Below, one piece after another: positions 26,950 through 36,358 of a stretch of DNA of 64,000 nt (its first letter is position 1; every line of letters starts with the position of its first letter). A model generated the notes under the pieces. It was given only the letters and a program-made list of their open reading frames with translations. It did no database searches and had not been told where the DNA came from. The translations under genes were made by a program, and so were the position numbers. The stretch comes from Leptospirales bacterium (GTDB taxonomy: Bacteria; Spirochaetota; Leptospiria; Leptospirales; Leptospiraceae): contig JAAFIR010000020.1 of the NCBI GenBank assembly GCA_013297885.1, positions 1 to 64,000 on the forward strand, given 5' to 3'.

Positions 26950-28772
26950 TTATCAGCTTCTTTTGTTATTTTTTTCACAGTTTCTTGGTGAAAAATAATA
27001 CCAAGATGACCTTGGTCATAATATTCAATTTTTTTCTTTTTAACTTTTGGTGCTTCCATAATCGATTCAACTGAATCAGCAGGAACAATTTTATCAACAG
27101 TTCCAACCACAGAAAAGACCGGTAGTTCCAAATTATTATGTTGTTCCTCAGTATAATTGATACTTCCATCATAAGACCAAAAACTTTTTTCATGAGAAAT
27201 TTGTGAACGAATAAATTGCAAAAGTACTTTAACAGATTCTTCACAAAATACATCTTCAACAAAAAAATACCATTCAGGAGGAGTAATTTGTTTGTATCCA
27301 ATAAAATCATTTAAGTTTACAAGTTTCGTACTCATAGAAAAAGAAAATGTTCTGAGAGATGAATGAAGATTTAAAATAAATCTAAAAAGTTTATTTAAGT
27401 CAATTGAATTTACCGCAGTTGAAAGAGGAACTTGTGCTAAATTAAAAATTGTGTCGTAAATTGTTTTATTCGAAATTAATTTTACGCCACTACGAATTAA
27501 ATCCATTCCCATAATTTGAGAAGCTAAATTTACATAATTCGGAGAGGTAATAGAAACTATTCCTGATAAATAGTTATATGGATTTGGAAGATCAATTCCT
27601 TTTAATGCTTTAATTTTTTCAAAAGCACCTGTATAAAAACGTGGAATCATTCCACCCATACTATGACCCATTACTACAATTTTTGAATCAGGATAATGCT
27701 TATGTAACCATTCAAGAACTGCTGGAAAATCATCTTGTATATAATCATCTAAAGTCCAAGATGAAGATTTCCCATTTTTTGGTAATGTATATTTTGAGCG
27801 ACCGCGCATATCCATTGCAAAAACTCTATAGCCATAATTTAAAGACATTTCACGAGCAAGTTTATCCATTACAGATCTTCTACAAAAAAATCCAGGTATC
27901 ATTAAAATGATTTTTTTTGTATCATTCATATCTTCTGGAGCAAAATGTTTTAAACTAACTGAATAACCATCTGCAGTTGGAATTAGAAAACTCGCATCCA
28001 AACGATACATTACTTTATAAGAATGGGAATAGGCAATTATGGAGGTGATTGGATCTTTTTGGGTTTCTTGTGTGGTATAAAGCAAATGATGAATTACAGA
28101 AGTGGTGTCTGCTTTTTCTATATTTTTTCGAGCAAAATAATCATCACCTTTTCTATCCACTTCTAAACCAACAACGTATTCAATGACATCAAAAAGTGTA
28201 TGTAGTTGTTGTATTATTTCTTCTTTTTGTGCTTCAGTAAGTTTTTCTTTTCTAATTCCCCAGAGAACACCTATTGGATTTTCTTTAACAATTAATGGGA
28301 TCCCCACAGCATAACGCATAGTTGATGTAAGAAGAGCTTTTATGTTTGGATGAATTTTTGTTTCACGTAAATTTGCAATTTCAACTTCTGGTCTTTTTGA
28401 ATGACTAAATGCTAAAATAGATTTTCTTATAATTCTCGCTGATTCATTGTCAGCATCATCCAAAGAAATTGCTTTTGTTTTAGTCATAAATTCGCGAACA
28501 TCTTTGGATGATTTTTTTCCAATCATTTCTTTCATTTTAAAATGAGTTGCTGATGCTACTATTTTAAGTTCGTTACCAGAAATGGCTTCAAATACTGAAT
28601 GGTCAAAAATATGTTTGTCGCTGGAAAATGTCAAACCGACCATTTTGTTTACAAATGATGACCAAACTTTTTCCATAAAATTATAAATGGGTTGGCTTAC
28701 AGGAAAAATATGAACATCTTCAGGTTCAACCATTAATCCGTTTAAAATGTCAGTATTATTAAATTTAGTCAT
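26931..28772 (-). CDS. Alpha/beta hydrolase with N-terminal GAF-like domain (613 aa)
   Basis: Residues about 25-215 look like a GAF sensor domain, including MRYAVGIPLIVKENPIGVLW. The C-terminal about 350 residues form an alpha/beta hydrolase. IILMIPGFFCRRSVMDKLA is an oxyanion-loop region. VVMGHSMGGMIPRFY holds the nucleophile Ser in GHSMG, GTVDKIVPADS holds the likely acid, and YYDQGHLGIIFH holds the His. It probably hydrolyses a lipid or ester, with activity tuned by the sensor part. No signal peptide is present, so it should be cytoplasmic. The gene overlaps the downstream lipoprotein gene by 19 nt. Confidence 0.82.
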   Translation of the reverse strand: MTKFNNTDILNGLMVEPEDVHIFPVSQPIYNFMEKVWSSFVNKMVGLTFSSDKHIFDHSVFEAISGNELKIVASATHFKMKEMIGKKSSKDVREFMTKTKAISLDDADNESARIIRKSILAFSHSKRPEVEIANLRETKIHPNIKALLTSTMRYAVGIPLIVKENPIGVLWGIRKEKLTEAQKEEIIQQLHTLFDVIEYVVGLEVDRKGDDYFARKNIEKADTTSVIHHLLYTTQETQKDPITSIIAYSHSYKVMYRLDASFLIPTADGYSVSLKHFAPEDMNDTKKIILMIPGFFCRRSVMDKLAREMSLNYGYRVFAMDMRGRSKYTLPKNGKSSSWTLDDYIQDDFPAVLEWLHKHYPDSKIVVMGHSMGGMIPRFYTGAFEKIKALKGIDLPNPYNYLSGIVSITSPNYVNLASQIMGMDLIRSGVKLISNKTIYDTIFNLAQVPLSTAVNSIDLNKLFRFILNLHSSLRTFSFSMSTKLVNLNDFIGYKQITPPEWYFFVEDVFCEESVKVLLQFIRSQISHEKSFWSYDGSINYTEEQHNNLELPVFSVVGTVDKIVPADSVESIMEAPKVKKKKIEYYDQGHLGIIFHQETVKKITKEADKWIRNL

Positions 28773-28980
28773 AAAAAACCTTTAACAATGATTAGATTCA
28801 ATAAATAGTAACTCAGTTTAAGAAACAAGATAATTTTTTTTAATAGTTCAAAATCAAGTTTATAATTTGTTCATTTTATCTTATTTTTTTATACTTAATT
28901 CCTCAGAGAGAATTTTTAGTGGTTATTTTATTAAAATAAAAACTATTTTTTTAATTTTATCAGTGGAATAATAAAGTTAA

Positions 28981-30108
28981 ATGGTTGAATTAAGTTTAAC
29001 TTCTTCAATTGGTGGTGAAATTCGTTATACAACAAATGAAACAGAACCAAGTTTAAATTCAACAATTTATTTAAAACCACTTCCAATTTATCATTTTGCA
29101 GGACTTATTATAAAAAGTAAAATTTTTTTAAATAGTAAAAGTTCTCCTACTGTAACAAATAATTATTCTTATTCATTAATACAAACTTCACAATCAATCT
29201 GTTATAATAATGTTGGTGGTTTGATTTCTTGTACAGGGACTAAACATGATGGAGATATTAAAGCTGGTGTTATTCGAAATTATCTAGATGAACAAGATGG
29301 GACTGTTAAAGACAATTATTCCGGTTTATTTTGGCAAAAATGTTCCAGAGGTCAATCTGGTTCGAGTTGTTCTATTGGTTTAATTACACAACATAATTTT
29401 TCAGATGCAGAAACCTATTGTGCTGGCTTAAATTTAGGAAACAAAACTTGGAGATTGCCTACAATAACTGAACTTGCAAATTTAATAGACTTCAGCACAA
29501 GTTCTCCTAGCATAAGATTAATTTTTTTTCCACTAACTAGTAACAGTGATAAATATTGGACTACTACAAATTATTCACAAGACACTTCAAAAAATTGGAC
29601 AATCAATTTTGGTTCTGTAGTTTCACAACCAGAATCTAAATCTGGTTTTTTAGGAGGTGTTAAATGTATTTCTGGACTTGCTTCAAGTGAATCAACTTAT
29701 ATGGATATGGGTGATGGAACAATTAAAAATATTCAAAATAATCTACTTTGGCAAAAATGTACAAGGGGTCAATCAGGAACAAATTGTGAAATTGGTGTTC
29801 CAACTTCAACTCAGTGGGGAGCGACTGTGACAGATGCTATTGGTTATTGTAATGCACTAAGTTTAGCTGGAAAAACTTGGAGACTACCAAATATAAATGA
29901 GCTTAGAAGTATTACTGACTATACTAAAATATCAAATCCAACTGTGAATTCGATTTTTTTTCCCTCAACTCTTTCAAATATTTATTGGAGTTCAACATGT
30001 GATACTGGTCAAGCAAGAATAATTGATTTTAATGTTGGTTTTAGTGGTGGAATTGGATTCACTCCAAAAACAAATTCTTATTTTACTCGTTGTGTTTCTG
30101 GACCATAA
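28981..30108 (+). CDS. DUF1566 (Lcl) double-domain protein, probably N-terminally truncated
   Basis: Two tandem DUF1566 domains each carry the signature LFWQKCSRGQSG/LLWQKCTRGQSG, then TWRLPTITEL/TWRLPNINEL and a C-terminal aromatic region ending in a Cys. The first 45 residues resemble the later half of a CHB_HEX_C repeat (GGEIRYTTNETEPSLNST). The protein starts mid-domain and lacks a signal peptide, although these proteins are normally exported. In the +1 frame just upstream (about 28940-28985) NFISGIIKLNG would fit the missing part of that domain, so a frameshift or 5' loss is likely. Confidence 0.7.
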   Translation: MVELSLTSSIGGEIRYTTNETEPSLNSTIYLKPLPIYHFAGLIIKSKIFLNSKSSPTVTNNYSYSLIQTSQSICYNNVGGLISCTGTKHDGDIKAGVIRNYLDEQDGTVKDNYSGLFWQKCSRGQSGSSCSIGLITQHNFSDAETYCAGLNLGNKTWRLPTITELANLIDFSTSSPSIRLIFFPLTSNSDKYWTTTNYSQDTSKNWTINFGSVVSQPESKSGFLGGVKCISGLASSESTYMDMGDGTIKNIQNNLLWQKCTRGQSGTNCEIGVPTSTQWGATVTDAIGYCNALSLAGKTWRLPNINELRSITDYTKISNPTVNSIFFPSTLSNIYWSSTCDTGQARIIDFNVGFSGGIGFTPKTNSYFTRCVSGP

Positions 30109-30338
30109 GAATATAAAAAACATTTAACTTTCCCAACTCAGTTAAAGTTTTGGAAGTCATCAAAAATTGATTACCTCTATTTTATTCAAAAGAAGATTCA
30201 TCAACAAATTTCTTTTTTGAATTTGATTTGAAAAAAAATTATATAATCTCATAACTTGCCTCTTTCCTTTTAAATTCAATTTCTTTATTTCAGCTTTTAT
30301 ACTTCTTAAAAAAAGAAATTATCAATATTAAAAAAATT

Positions 30339-33300
30339 TTAAATAAATTTCTGTATTAAATTTAAAACTTCTTTTAGTCTTTTTTCTGGATTTTGATTCT
30401 TTGGTTTAAATTTTAAAACATTTGTTTCTTTAGGTGAAAGAAAAAGACCTTCTTTAGAGTTAATTAGCTTGATAATTTTTTCTGGTTTGCCTTTAAAATT
30501 TTCTCCTGATTTAAATTTAATTTCATCATTTGATTCAGTAATTAATTCAAAACCTAAGTTTGAACCTACTACTCTAATTTTTTGTTGGAGTAAAAATATT
30601 TCTACCTCAATAGAATACTCACCAAAACGATCCATCATTTCTAGACTTATATCATCAACTTCATCTAGACTTAATGCTCCTTCTAGTTTTTTATAAAATT
30701 CAATTTTTTGTTTTGTGTCTTTTATGTATTCTTCTGGGATATAAAAATTGGTTGAAAGTGTAATTGTAGTTCTAGTTTCAATTTCGATAGTTTCTTTTTT
30801 GAGTTTGCTCACTTCATCGTTTAACATCTTTACATATAAATCAAAACCAATATCCATGATAGATCCAGATTGTTCTGTTCCCAGTAAATTTCCAGCACCT
30901 CTGATTTCTAAATCCCTCATAGCAACTTTAAATCCTGAGCCAAGTTCTTGGTACTCTGAAATTGTGTTTAATCTTTTTTCTGCTTGTTCAGTTAAAGATT
31001 TTAATGGATCATAAAAAAGATAAGCATATGCTTTTCTATCACCCCGCCCTACTCTTCCTCTAATTTGGTAAAGTTGTGATAATCCAAATGTATCCGCTTT
31101 TTTTACGATCATTGTGTTTACGTTTGGCATATCAATTCCAGACTCAATAATTGTTGTTGTAACTAATACATCATATTTTCTATTTTGGAAATCAATTAAT
31201 GTTTCTTCTACTTCATCTTCAGTTAATTGTCCATGTAAAACTCCAACTGAAATTTTTGGCATTAACTTAGAAAGTGAATATGCTTCTTGTTCAATTGTGT
31301 CAACCCTATTGTGCAAATAAAAAACTTGTCCACCTCGCTCTAATTCTTTTTTAATAGCAAGACGAACTACTTCTTCATTATCAGAAAGAACATAAGTTTC
31401 AACACTTTGTCGATTTTTTGGGGCTGTTTCTATAATTGATAAATCTCTAATTCCAGCAAGAGACATGTGTAAAGTTCTTGGAATTGGTGTTGCACTAAGT
31501 GTTAAAACATCTACTAAATTTTTTATCTTCTTAATTGTTTCTTTATGATTTACTCCAAATCTTTGTTCTTCGTCAATTATTAGAAGTCCCAAATTTTTGG
31601 GTTTGATATTTGTAGAAAGAAGTGCATGAGTTCCAACTAATATATCAATTTCTCCAATTGTAAATTTTACAATATCTTCTTTCACTTCTTTTGGAGAACG
31701 AAATCTTGAGACCATTCCCACTTTGATTGGAAAATTTTTGTAACGATCAGTTAATGTATTAAAATGTTGAAGTGCCAAAATTGTAGTTGGTGCAATAAAC
31801 AAAACTTGTTTGCCACTCATAACTGATTTGAATGAAGCTCTAATTGCAATTTCAGTTTTTCCATAACCCACATCACCACAAACAAGTCTATCCATTGGTC
31901 GGGAAGATTCCATGTCTGACTTAACTGCTTCAATTGCAGTGAGTTGATCTTCGGTTTCATCATAAGGAAATTCTGATTCAAACTCTTCTTGCCAAATGGT
32001 GTCAGGAGGAAAGCTATAACCTTTTAATGCCATTCGGTTATAATACATAACTAAAAGTTCTTCTGCGAGTTTTGTAATTACACCTTCAGCTTTTTCTTTT
32101 TTCTTTTTCCAAGAACCTTTTCCAAGATTATCTAATGTGGGCTTATCAGTTCCACCAATATATCTTTGAACTAAAGAAATTTGATTTAGTGGAATAAATA
32201 AAGTATCTCCACCAGAATATTCTAATTTTAAAAAATCACGAATGGTTCCATCAGCAGAAACTTTTTCAATTGACAAAAATTTTCCAACCCCATGATTTAC
32301 GTGAACTATAAAATCCCCTTCTTTTAAATCCACAAAAGAATGAATTGCTTTGGAAGAAATTTTTTTGAACTTTGATTTTCTTTTATAATTTCTTCCAAAA
32401 ATATCATTCTCTGTCCAAAGATGAAAATTTTCTGATGGAATTGAAAATCCATTTTTGATTTCAGATAAAATAATATACAAACCATTTTGTTTTGGAATCG
32501 AAAAGATTTCTAGCTCTTCAAGGCTTGTAATAGATTTAATTTTTTCTTCTTCAAATAAAGATTTTAATCTTTCAGTTTGTGTGGCAAAAGAAGAAGTTAA
32601 AATAATTTTTTCAGTTAAAATTAGCTCAGAAATTTTTTCTTTAAGTTCTTTGATTTTGCCTTTAAAATTAGGAGCTTCATTTAATTCCAATTGGAATTCA
32701 TTTTTTTTAAGTTCAGTTGGTTTTAATAATCGAAATTCAATTCCTTTTTTTAATGTTAAAATTTCTAATTCTTTTTCAGTAGATAAAATCGATTCAACTT
32801 CAGCACAAATCATTTCAGAATTTCTTTTTTCAAATAGTGTTTTGTATTCCCTGATAAAATGATTTGCTCTTTCAGAAACTTCATTTGCATTTGAAAAAAT
32901 GATTATATATTCTTTTGGTAAATATGATAAAAACGAATCTTGTTTTTTTACAAGACTTACTAATTCTTCTAAATATTTTTTTGAATCAATATCTGGTTTT
33001 TTTAAATTTTTTGGAAAACTTTCAATTTTAGTTTTATATTCTTCCCATTCTTTTCCATTTAAAGAAAATTCAGATGTTGGTAAAATTAAAACTTCATCTA
33101 TTTCAGAAATTGATTTTTGTGTGCTGGCAGAAAATAATTTAATGGATTCAATTTCATCTCCATAAAAATCAAATCGAATTGGGTTATCAAATTTTGGAGT
33201 GAACACATCAACTACTCCACCTTTAACAGAAAAACTTCCAAAATTTTCACAAATAGATTCTCTACTATAACCAAGTTCAATTAATTTTTTTAAAAAAACT

Positions 33301-33779
33301 TCTTGTTCAATTTCTGATTTTTTTTTAAGCAATATTGAATCTTTAAGTAAATTTTTGGGTGAAGGTAATTTTTTTAAAAAACCCGAAACAGAAGTTACAA
33401 TTAAAGAATTATCTCCATCTAAAATTTTTGCAAGTGTGTTTAATCTTTCTAGTTTTACTTCATGGTTATAATGTGCATAATCATAAGGAATCCCTTCATA
33501 ACCAGGGAAATAATTAATTTCATTTATATCTAAATAAGATTGAAACTCACCATAATAATTTTGTGCTTCAGCATTTGTTGGTGTAATAAAAATTATCTTT
33601 TTGTTTATAGAAGTTAAGAATACAACAGAGGAAATTAAACTTACTGCTGAATGTGGTACTCCAAAAAAACAAAAACTATTTTCTTTCAAAACAGTTTCTA
33701 AAATTTTTTCTTTTTCAAAAACTAGTTTGTATTTTTCTAAAATTTCTTGCACTAATGCCATAATTTTTCTATAAATCAT
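30339..33779 (-). CDS. mfd: Transcription-repair coupling factor
   Basis: At 1146 residues this is a full-length Mfd. The N-terminal UvrB-like module is followed by the RNA-polymerase-interacting domain (DFIVHVNHGVGKF, then LKLEYSGGDTLFIPLNQI), a RecG-like motor with Walker A GDVGYGKTEIAIRA, the DEEQRFGVNHKE box, TATPIPRTLHMSLAG, QIRGRVGRGDRKAYAY, and a C-terminal TRCF domain. It removes stalled RNA polymerase and recruits UvrA to lesions. A start at the second Met (MALVQEI, 33761) is also possible; neither start has a clear ribosome site. Confidence 0.97.
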   Translation of the reverse strand: MIYRKIMALVQEILEKYKLVFEKEKILETVLKENSFCFFGVPHSAVSLISSVVFLTSINKKIIFITPTNAEAQNYYGEFQSYLDINEINYFPGYEGIPYDYAHYNHEVKLERLNTLAKILDGDNSLIVTSVSGFLKKLPSPKNLLKDSILLKKKSEIEQEVFLKKLIELGYSRESICENFGSFSVKGGVVDVFTPKFDNPIRFDFYGDEIESIKLFSASTQKSISEIDEVLILPTSEFSLNGKEWEEYKTKIESFPKNLKKPDIDSKKYLEELVSLVKKQDSFLSYLPKEYIIIFSNANEVSERANHFIREYKTLFEKRNSEMICAEVESILSTEKELEILTLKKGIEFRLLKPTELKKNEFQLELNEAPNFKGKIKELKEKISELILTEKIILTSSFATQTERLKSLFEEEKIKSITSLEELEIFSIPKQNGLYIILSEIKNGFSIPSENFHLWTENDIFGRNYKRKSKFKKISSKAIHSFVDLKEGDFIVHVNHGVGKFLSIEKVSADGTIRDFLKLEYSGGDTLFIPLNQISLVQRYIGGTDKPTLDNLGKGSWKKKKEKAEGVITKLAEELLVMYYNRMALKGYSFPPDTIWQEEFESEFPYDETEDQLTAIEAVKSDMESSRPMDRLVCGDVGYGKTEIAIRASFKSVMSGKQVLFIAPTTILALQHFNTLTDRYKNFPIKVGMVSRFRSPKEVKEDIVKFTIGEIDILVGTHALLSTNIKPKNLGLLIIDEEQRFGVNHKETIKKIKNLVDVLTLSATPIPRTLHMSLAGIRDLSIIETAPKNRQSVETYVLSDNEEVVRLAIKKELERGGQVFYLHNRVDTIEQEAYSLSKLMPKISVGVLHGQLTEDEVEETLIDFQNRKYDVLVTTTIIESGIDMPNVNTMIVKKADTFGLSQLYQIRGRVGRGDRKAYAYLFYDPLKSLTEQAEKRLNTISEYQELGSGFKVAMRDLEIRGAGNLLGTEQSGSIMDIGFDLYVKMLNDEVSKLKKETIEIETRTTITLSTNFYIPEEYIKDTKQKIEFYKKLEGALSLDEVDDISLEMMDRFGEYSIEVEIFLLQQKIRVVGSNLGFELITESNDEIKFKSGENFKGKPEKIIKLINSKEGLFLSPKETNVLKFKPKNQNPEKRLKEVLNLIQKFI

Positions 33780-33851
33780 TCTCTCAAATAGATAAAATCG
33801 AAAATAAGGTTAGTGATTTTTAGATTAAGTTTTTCTACTTAATTAAGCTAC

Positions 33852-33973
33852 AGCGAAAGAGATTGAAGCGGTGTCAAAATTTTTTGTATGAAAAATTTTG
33901 ACAAGAGCTGAAAGCTCGGTTTTTTTTGTAAAGATGATGAATTAATCATCTTTACAAAAAAAATTTGCCAAAC
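33852..33973 (+). repeat. Three-box, two-hairpin element, copy 5
   Basis: Box C (AGCGAAAGAGATTGAAGCG), hairpin 1 (GTCAAAATTTTTT/AAAAATTTTGAC), box B (GCTGAAAGCTCGGTTTTTTT), a near-perfect hairpin 2 (TGTAAAGATGAT/ATCATCTTTACA) and box A (AAAAAAATTTGCC) are all clear. It lies between divergent genes, so it is not simply a terminator. Confidence 0.88.
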
Positions 33974-34046
33974 TGAAAATCAAAAATCTAATTCGAAAAG
34001 TAATTTGTGAATAGTATAAGTGATTCTAACAGCCGATAATAGAAAT

Positions 34047-34544
34047 ATGTTATTGAAGTTATTTCTTTTTTTTATTTTATCTTATTCTGTTTATCCCAAA
34101 TGTATTTCAGGTGATTGCACGAATGGAATTGGCGTGGATGTAGATCCAAATAATAATACTCGTTATGAAGGTCAGTTTGTAAATGGAAAGAAAAATGGTA
34201 AAGGAAAATTAATTGATGGAGATGGTAATATTTTTGCTGGGGATTGGACTGATGAAGAGCCAGTAAAAGGAATATATAAATTTAAAAATGGAGATAAGTA
34301 TTCTGGTACTCTTAAAGATAGAATGTTTCATGGTTCGGGAACATTAATTTATAAAAATGGGGATAGATATAATGGAGATTTTAAAAAAGATAAAAAATCT
34401 GGAACTGGCACAATGGTTTACCGCTCTCAAAGAAAAATATATATTGGCAAATGGAAAAATGATAAACAACATGGAACTGGTAGAGTTTATTATTTTACAG
34501 AAATTGAAAAAGGTAAATTTCAAAACGGAGTAAAAATTCCATGA
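34047..34544 (+). CDS. Exported MORN-repeat protein
   Basis: I chose ATG 34047 because it opens a signal peptide (MLLKLFLFFILSYSVYPKC); the frame extends to a GTG at 34020. The mature protein contains at least four MORN repeats, such as RYEGQFVNGKKNGKGKL, KYSGTLKDRMFHGSGTLIYK, RYNGDFKKDKKSGTGTMVY and YIGKWKNDKQHGTGRVYY. MORN repeats bind lipids or serve as protein scaffolds; bacterial ones are mostly of unknown role. Its stop overlaps the next start in an ATGA. Confidence 0.83.
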   Translation: MLLKLFLFFILSYSVYPKCISGDCTNGIGVDVDPNNNTRYEGQFVNGKKNGKGKLIDGDGNIFAGDWTDEEPVKGIYKFKNGDKYSGTLKDRMFHGSGTLIYKNGDRYNGDFKKDKKSGTGTMVYRSQRKIYIGKWKNDKQHGTGRVYYFTEIEKGKFQNGVKIP

Positions 34545-35002
34545 AAGATGAAATTAAAAAATTAATTGATGGGCTAGAAAATTTTCCCATCGAACTTAAC
34601 GAATTTGTAAAAACAAAAACTAAAGATGAACTGGATCAAAAAACAAAACTCGGTGTTTGGACAATCAACCAAGTAATTCATCATCTTGCAGATTCGCATA
34701 TGAATGCATTTATCAGAGTCAAGCTTGCACTCACTGAAAATACTCCAACAATCAAACCATATGATGAAACTAAATTTGCTTTAACTAAAGATGCAACTTA
34801 TGATGCAGAAGATTCTTTGCAATTATTAATTCATCTTCATAATAGATGGGCTAAACTATTTTTAAGTTTAAATGATGAAGAGTTTGAAAAAGATTTTTTT
34901 CATCCTGAAATGAATAAAAAAATAAAAATTGAAGATGTTTTAAAAACATATGCAAATCATGGAAAAAGACATTTTGAATTCATTAAAGATACTTTTAAAT
35001 AA
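34541..35002 (+). CDS. DinB-superfamily protein, YfiT/BstA-like
   Basis: 153 residues of four-helix DinB fold. QVIHHLADSHMNAFIRVKLA, then TPTIKPYDETKF, closely follow the YfiT/BstA signature; His47/His51 and the late His in YANHGKRHFEF form the usual three-His metal site. The Bacillus relative is a putative metal-dependent hydrolase or thiol S-transferase acting on low-molecular-weight thiols. The true substrate here is unknown. It is translationally coupled to the MORN protein. Confidence 0.85.
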   Translation: MKDEIKKLIDGLENFPIELNEFVKTKTKDELDQKTKLGVWTINQVIHHLADSHMNAFIRVKLALTENTPTIKPYDETKFALTKDATYDAEDSLQLLIHLHNRWAKLFLSLNDEEFEKDFFHPEMNKKIKIEDVLKTYANHGKRHFEFIKDTFK

Positions 35003-35069
35003 TTCAAATTTGTGCTTAAAGTAACTTTTTCAAAGTACATTGGCAAATTTTTTTGAGGGAAAAAATAGA

Positions 35070-35640
35070 TAGTTATGCAAAAAATCAACCCTACATAATT
35101 TCCCACAAAAAAACCGGGCTTTTCGCTACAATCTTTTGGAACCAACTTTGATTGAAAAATAGATAGTTATGCAAAAGGATTTCCGCTTCAATCCCTTTTG
35201 CTCGTAATGAAAGAATGGGTTTGAACTGGGTAAAAATTGTTTGGGGAGAATATCGTAAAAAATATATTTGCGTTGAAAAAAGTTTCAGTAAAAAAGCTTT
35301 TTTGTATACTAAAATTTATGGAGATGTAGAACTTTTTTTGTTTTGAGAAATCTAACTGTATTGGAGAACTTTTAGGCATTGTCAAATTGAATAGTTATGC
35401 AGAATTTTATTTTTTTGGTTAATCTGCTTGCATCGATGATCGACTTGTATTGAAAGATTGTTTTTGTATAAAGTTTAACTTTTCAGTTTTGGTGAATTTG
35501 TTTTGCATTGGAAAATCTTTCTAAAATTGTATAGTTATGCAAAATTATTGAGTCTAGTGAATTTTCTGATTTGGAAAACTGGTTTGTATTGGAAAGCTTT
35601 TTTGTGATGTAAAATCTTTTTAAATCTGAATAGTTATGCA
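35070..35640. repeat. TAGTTATGCA repeat block, five direct copies
   Basis: The 10-mer TAGTTATGCA occurs at 35070, 35164, 35392, 35532 and 35631, in a gene-free stretch upstream of the DUF1564 gene. The spacings are irregular (94, 228, 140 and 99 nt), so it is not a CRISPR. The intervening DNA also shows loosely repeated phrases such as TTGTATTGGAAAG, TTGCATTGGAAAA and TTGTATTGAAAG. The second copy lies inside the hairpin-1 slot of dispersed-element copy 6. Confidence 0.7.
35105..35215 (-). repeat. Three-box, two-hairpin element, copy 6
   Basis: Box B is near-consensus (AAAAAACCGGGCTTTTCGCT). The hairpin-1 arms are CAATCTTTTG and CAAAAGGATT, with a TAGTTATGCA copy in the slot. Box C is CCGCTTCAATCCCTTTTGC. 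Box A is not clear; GGGAAA/TTTCCC arms at 35057-35105 may be the remains of hairpin 2. Confidence 0.75.
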
Positions 35641-35670
35641 AAACTAAAAATTTCTTCAAGTCAAAAAAAA

Positions 35671-35699
35671 TTTCCCAAAAGTTCACTTTTTTTGCAAAA
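35671..35699 (+). promoter_or_regulatory. Conserved box upstream of DUF1564 gene 1
   Basis: TTTCCCAAAAGTTCACTTTTTTTGCAAAA-like stretch, 40 nt before the start of the gene at 35740. A closely similar but perfectly palindromic version lies 30 nt before the other DUF1564 gene (61943-61971). A shared control site or RNA leader element is plausible. Confidence 0.4.
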
Positions 35700-35739
35700 A
35701 AATATTAGTTGAATATCACTTTTGCCCTAGACAATTTAT

Positions 35740-36303
35740 ATGAGCAAACTTAAACTTATTTACGACCAAAATTTTCAAAATGATTTTAACACTAAAATTC
35801 TATCTGATGGTGAAAAAGTAAGCCAAGTCACAAGAGCTTGCATTCTTGTGCCAGAATTTTTATACGACTTTTTTTTAGCACATGGTTCTCGAAAGAAGTC
35901 GAGGGAATATTTTAAAGGGCTGCTTCAGCGTTATCGCTACATTTTGTATCATGATAAAGCTGAATTTTCAGGTGATTTTAATACTTCTTACCAAGATGAA
36001 GGCCAAAATTTAAAAGCCAAAACAATTTCTTTGGAATGTGAAACTTGGGCTGAAATAAAAGCCTTGAAGCAACTAACTAATTGGTCTTGTTGTAAAATTA
36101 TGACTTATTTTTTATATTTGGATTTTCTAGGTGTGGCTGAAAATATGCCTTCTGAAATCGGAAACTTCATAACTCCTGAAAATGCAAAATTTTTTCTGTG
36201 TAGTCAGATTTATTTTAACACAAAAACTTGGACCTATCATAGAAGATTTTATTATCGTAGGTTTGACTTTCATGATAATGTGGAATCTGTTTTGAAGAAC
36301 TGA
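35740..36303 (+). CDS. DUF1564-like protein, copy 1 (187 aa)
   Basis: Resembles the second DUF1564-like protein at 62002 in length and layout. Both have a variable N-terminus, a core ILVPEFLYDFFLA... followed by KSREYFKGLLQRYRYILYH, then YQDEGQNLKAKTISLECETW and a C-terminal helix KIMTYFLYLDFLGVAE. From memory this core fits the Leptospira family DUF1564. The pattern (strand-like start, helices, basic loop) could suit a small DNA- or RNA-binding fold, but no function is established. It lies between inverted copies of two repeat families. Confidence 0.65.
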   Translation: MSKLKLIYDQNFQNDFNTKILSDGEKVSQVTRACILVPEFLYDFFLAHGSRKKSREYFKGLLQRYRYILYHDKAEFSGDFNTSYQDEGQNLKAKTISLECETWAEIKALKQLTNWSCCKIMTYFLYLDFLGVAENMPSEIGNFITPENAKFFLCSQIYFNTKTWTYHRRFYYRRFDFHDNVESVLKN

Positions 36304-36358
36304 AATTTTTTTTAATCGTAAAAATTTTTCTGAAATCGACAGAACTTTGAGATACGAA

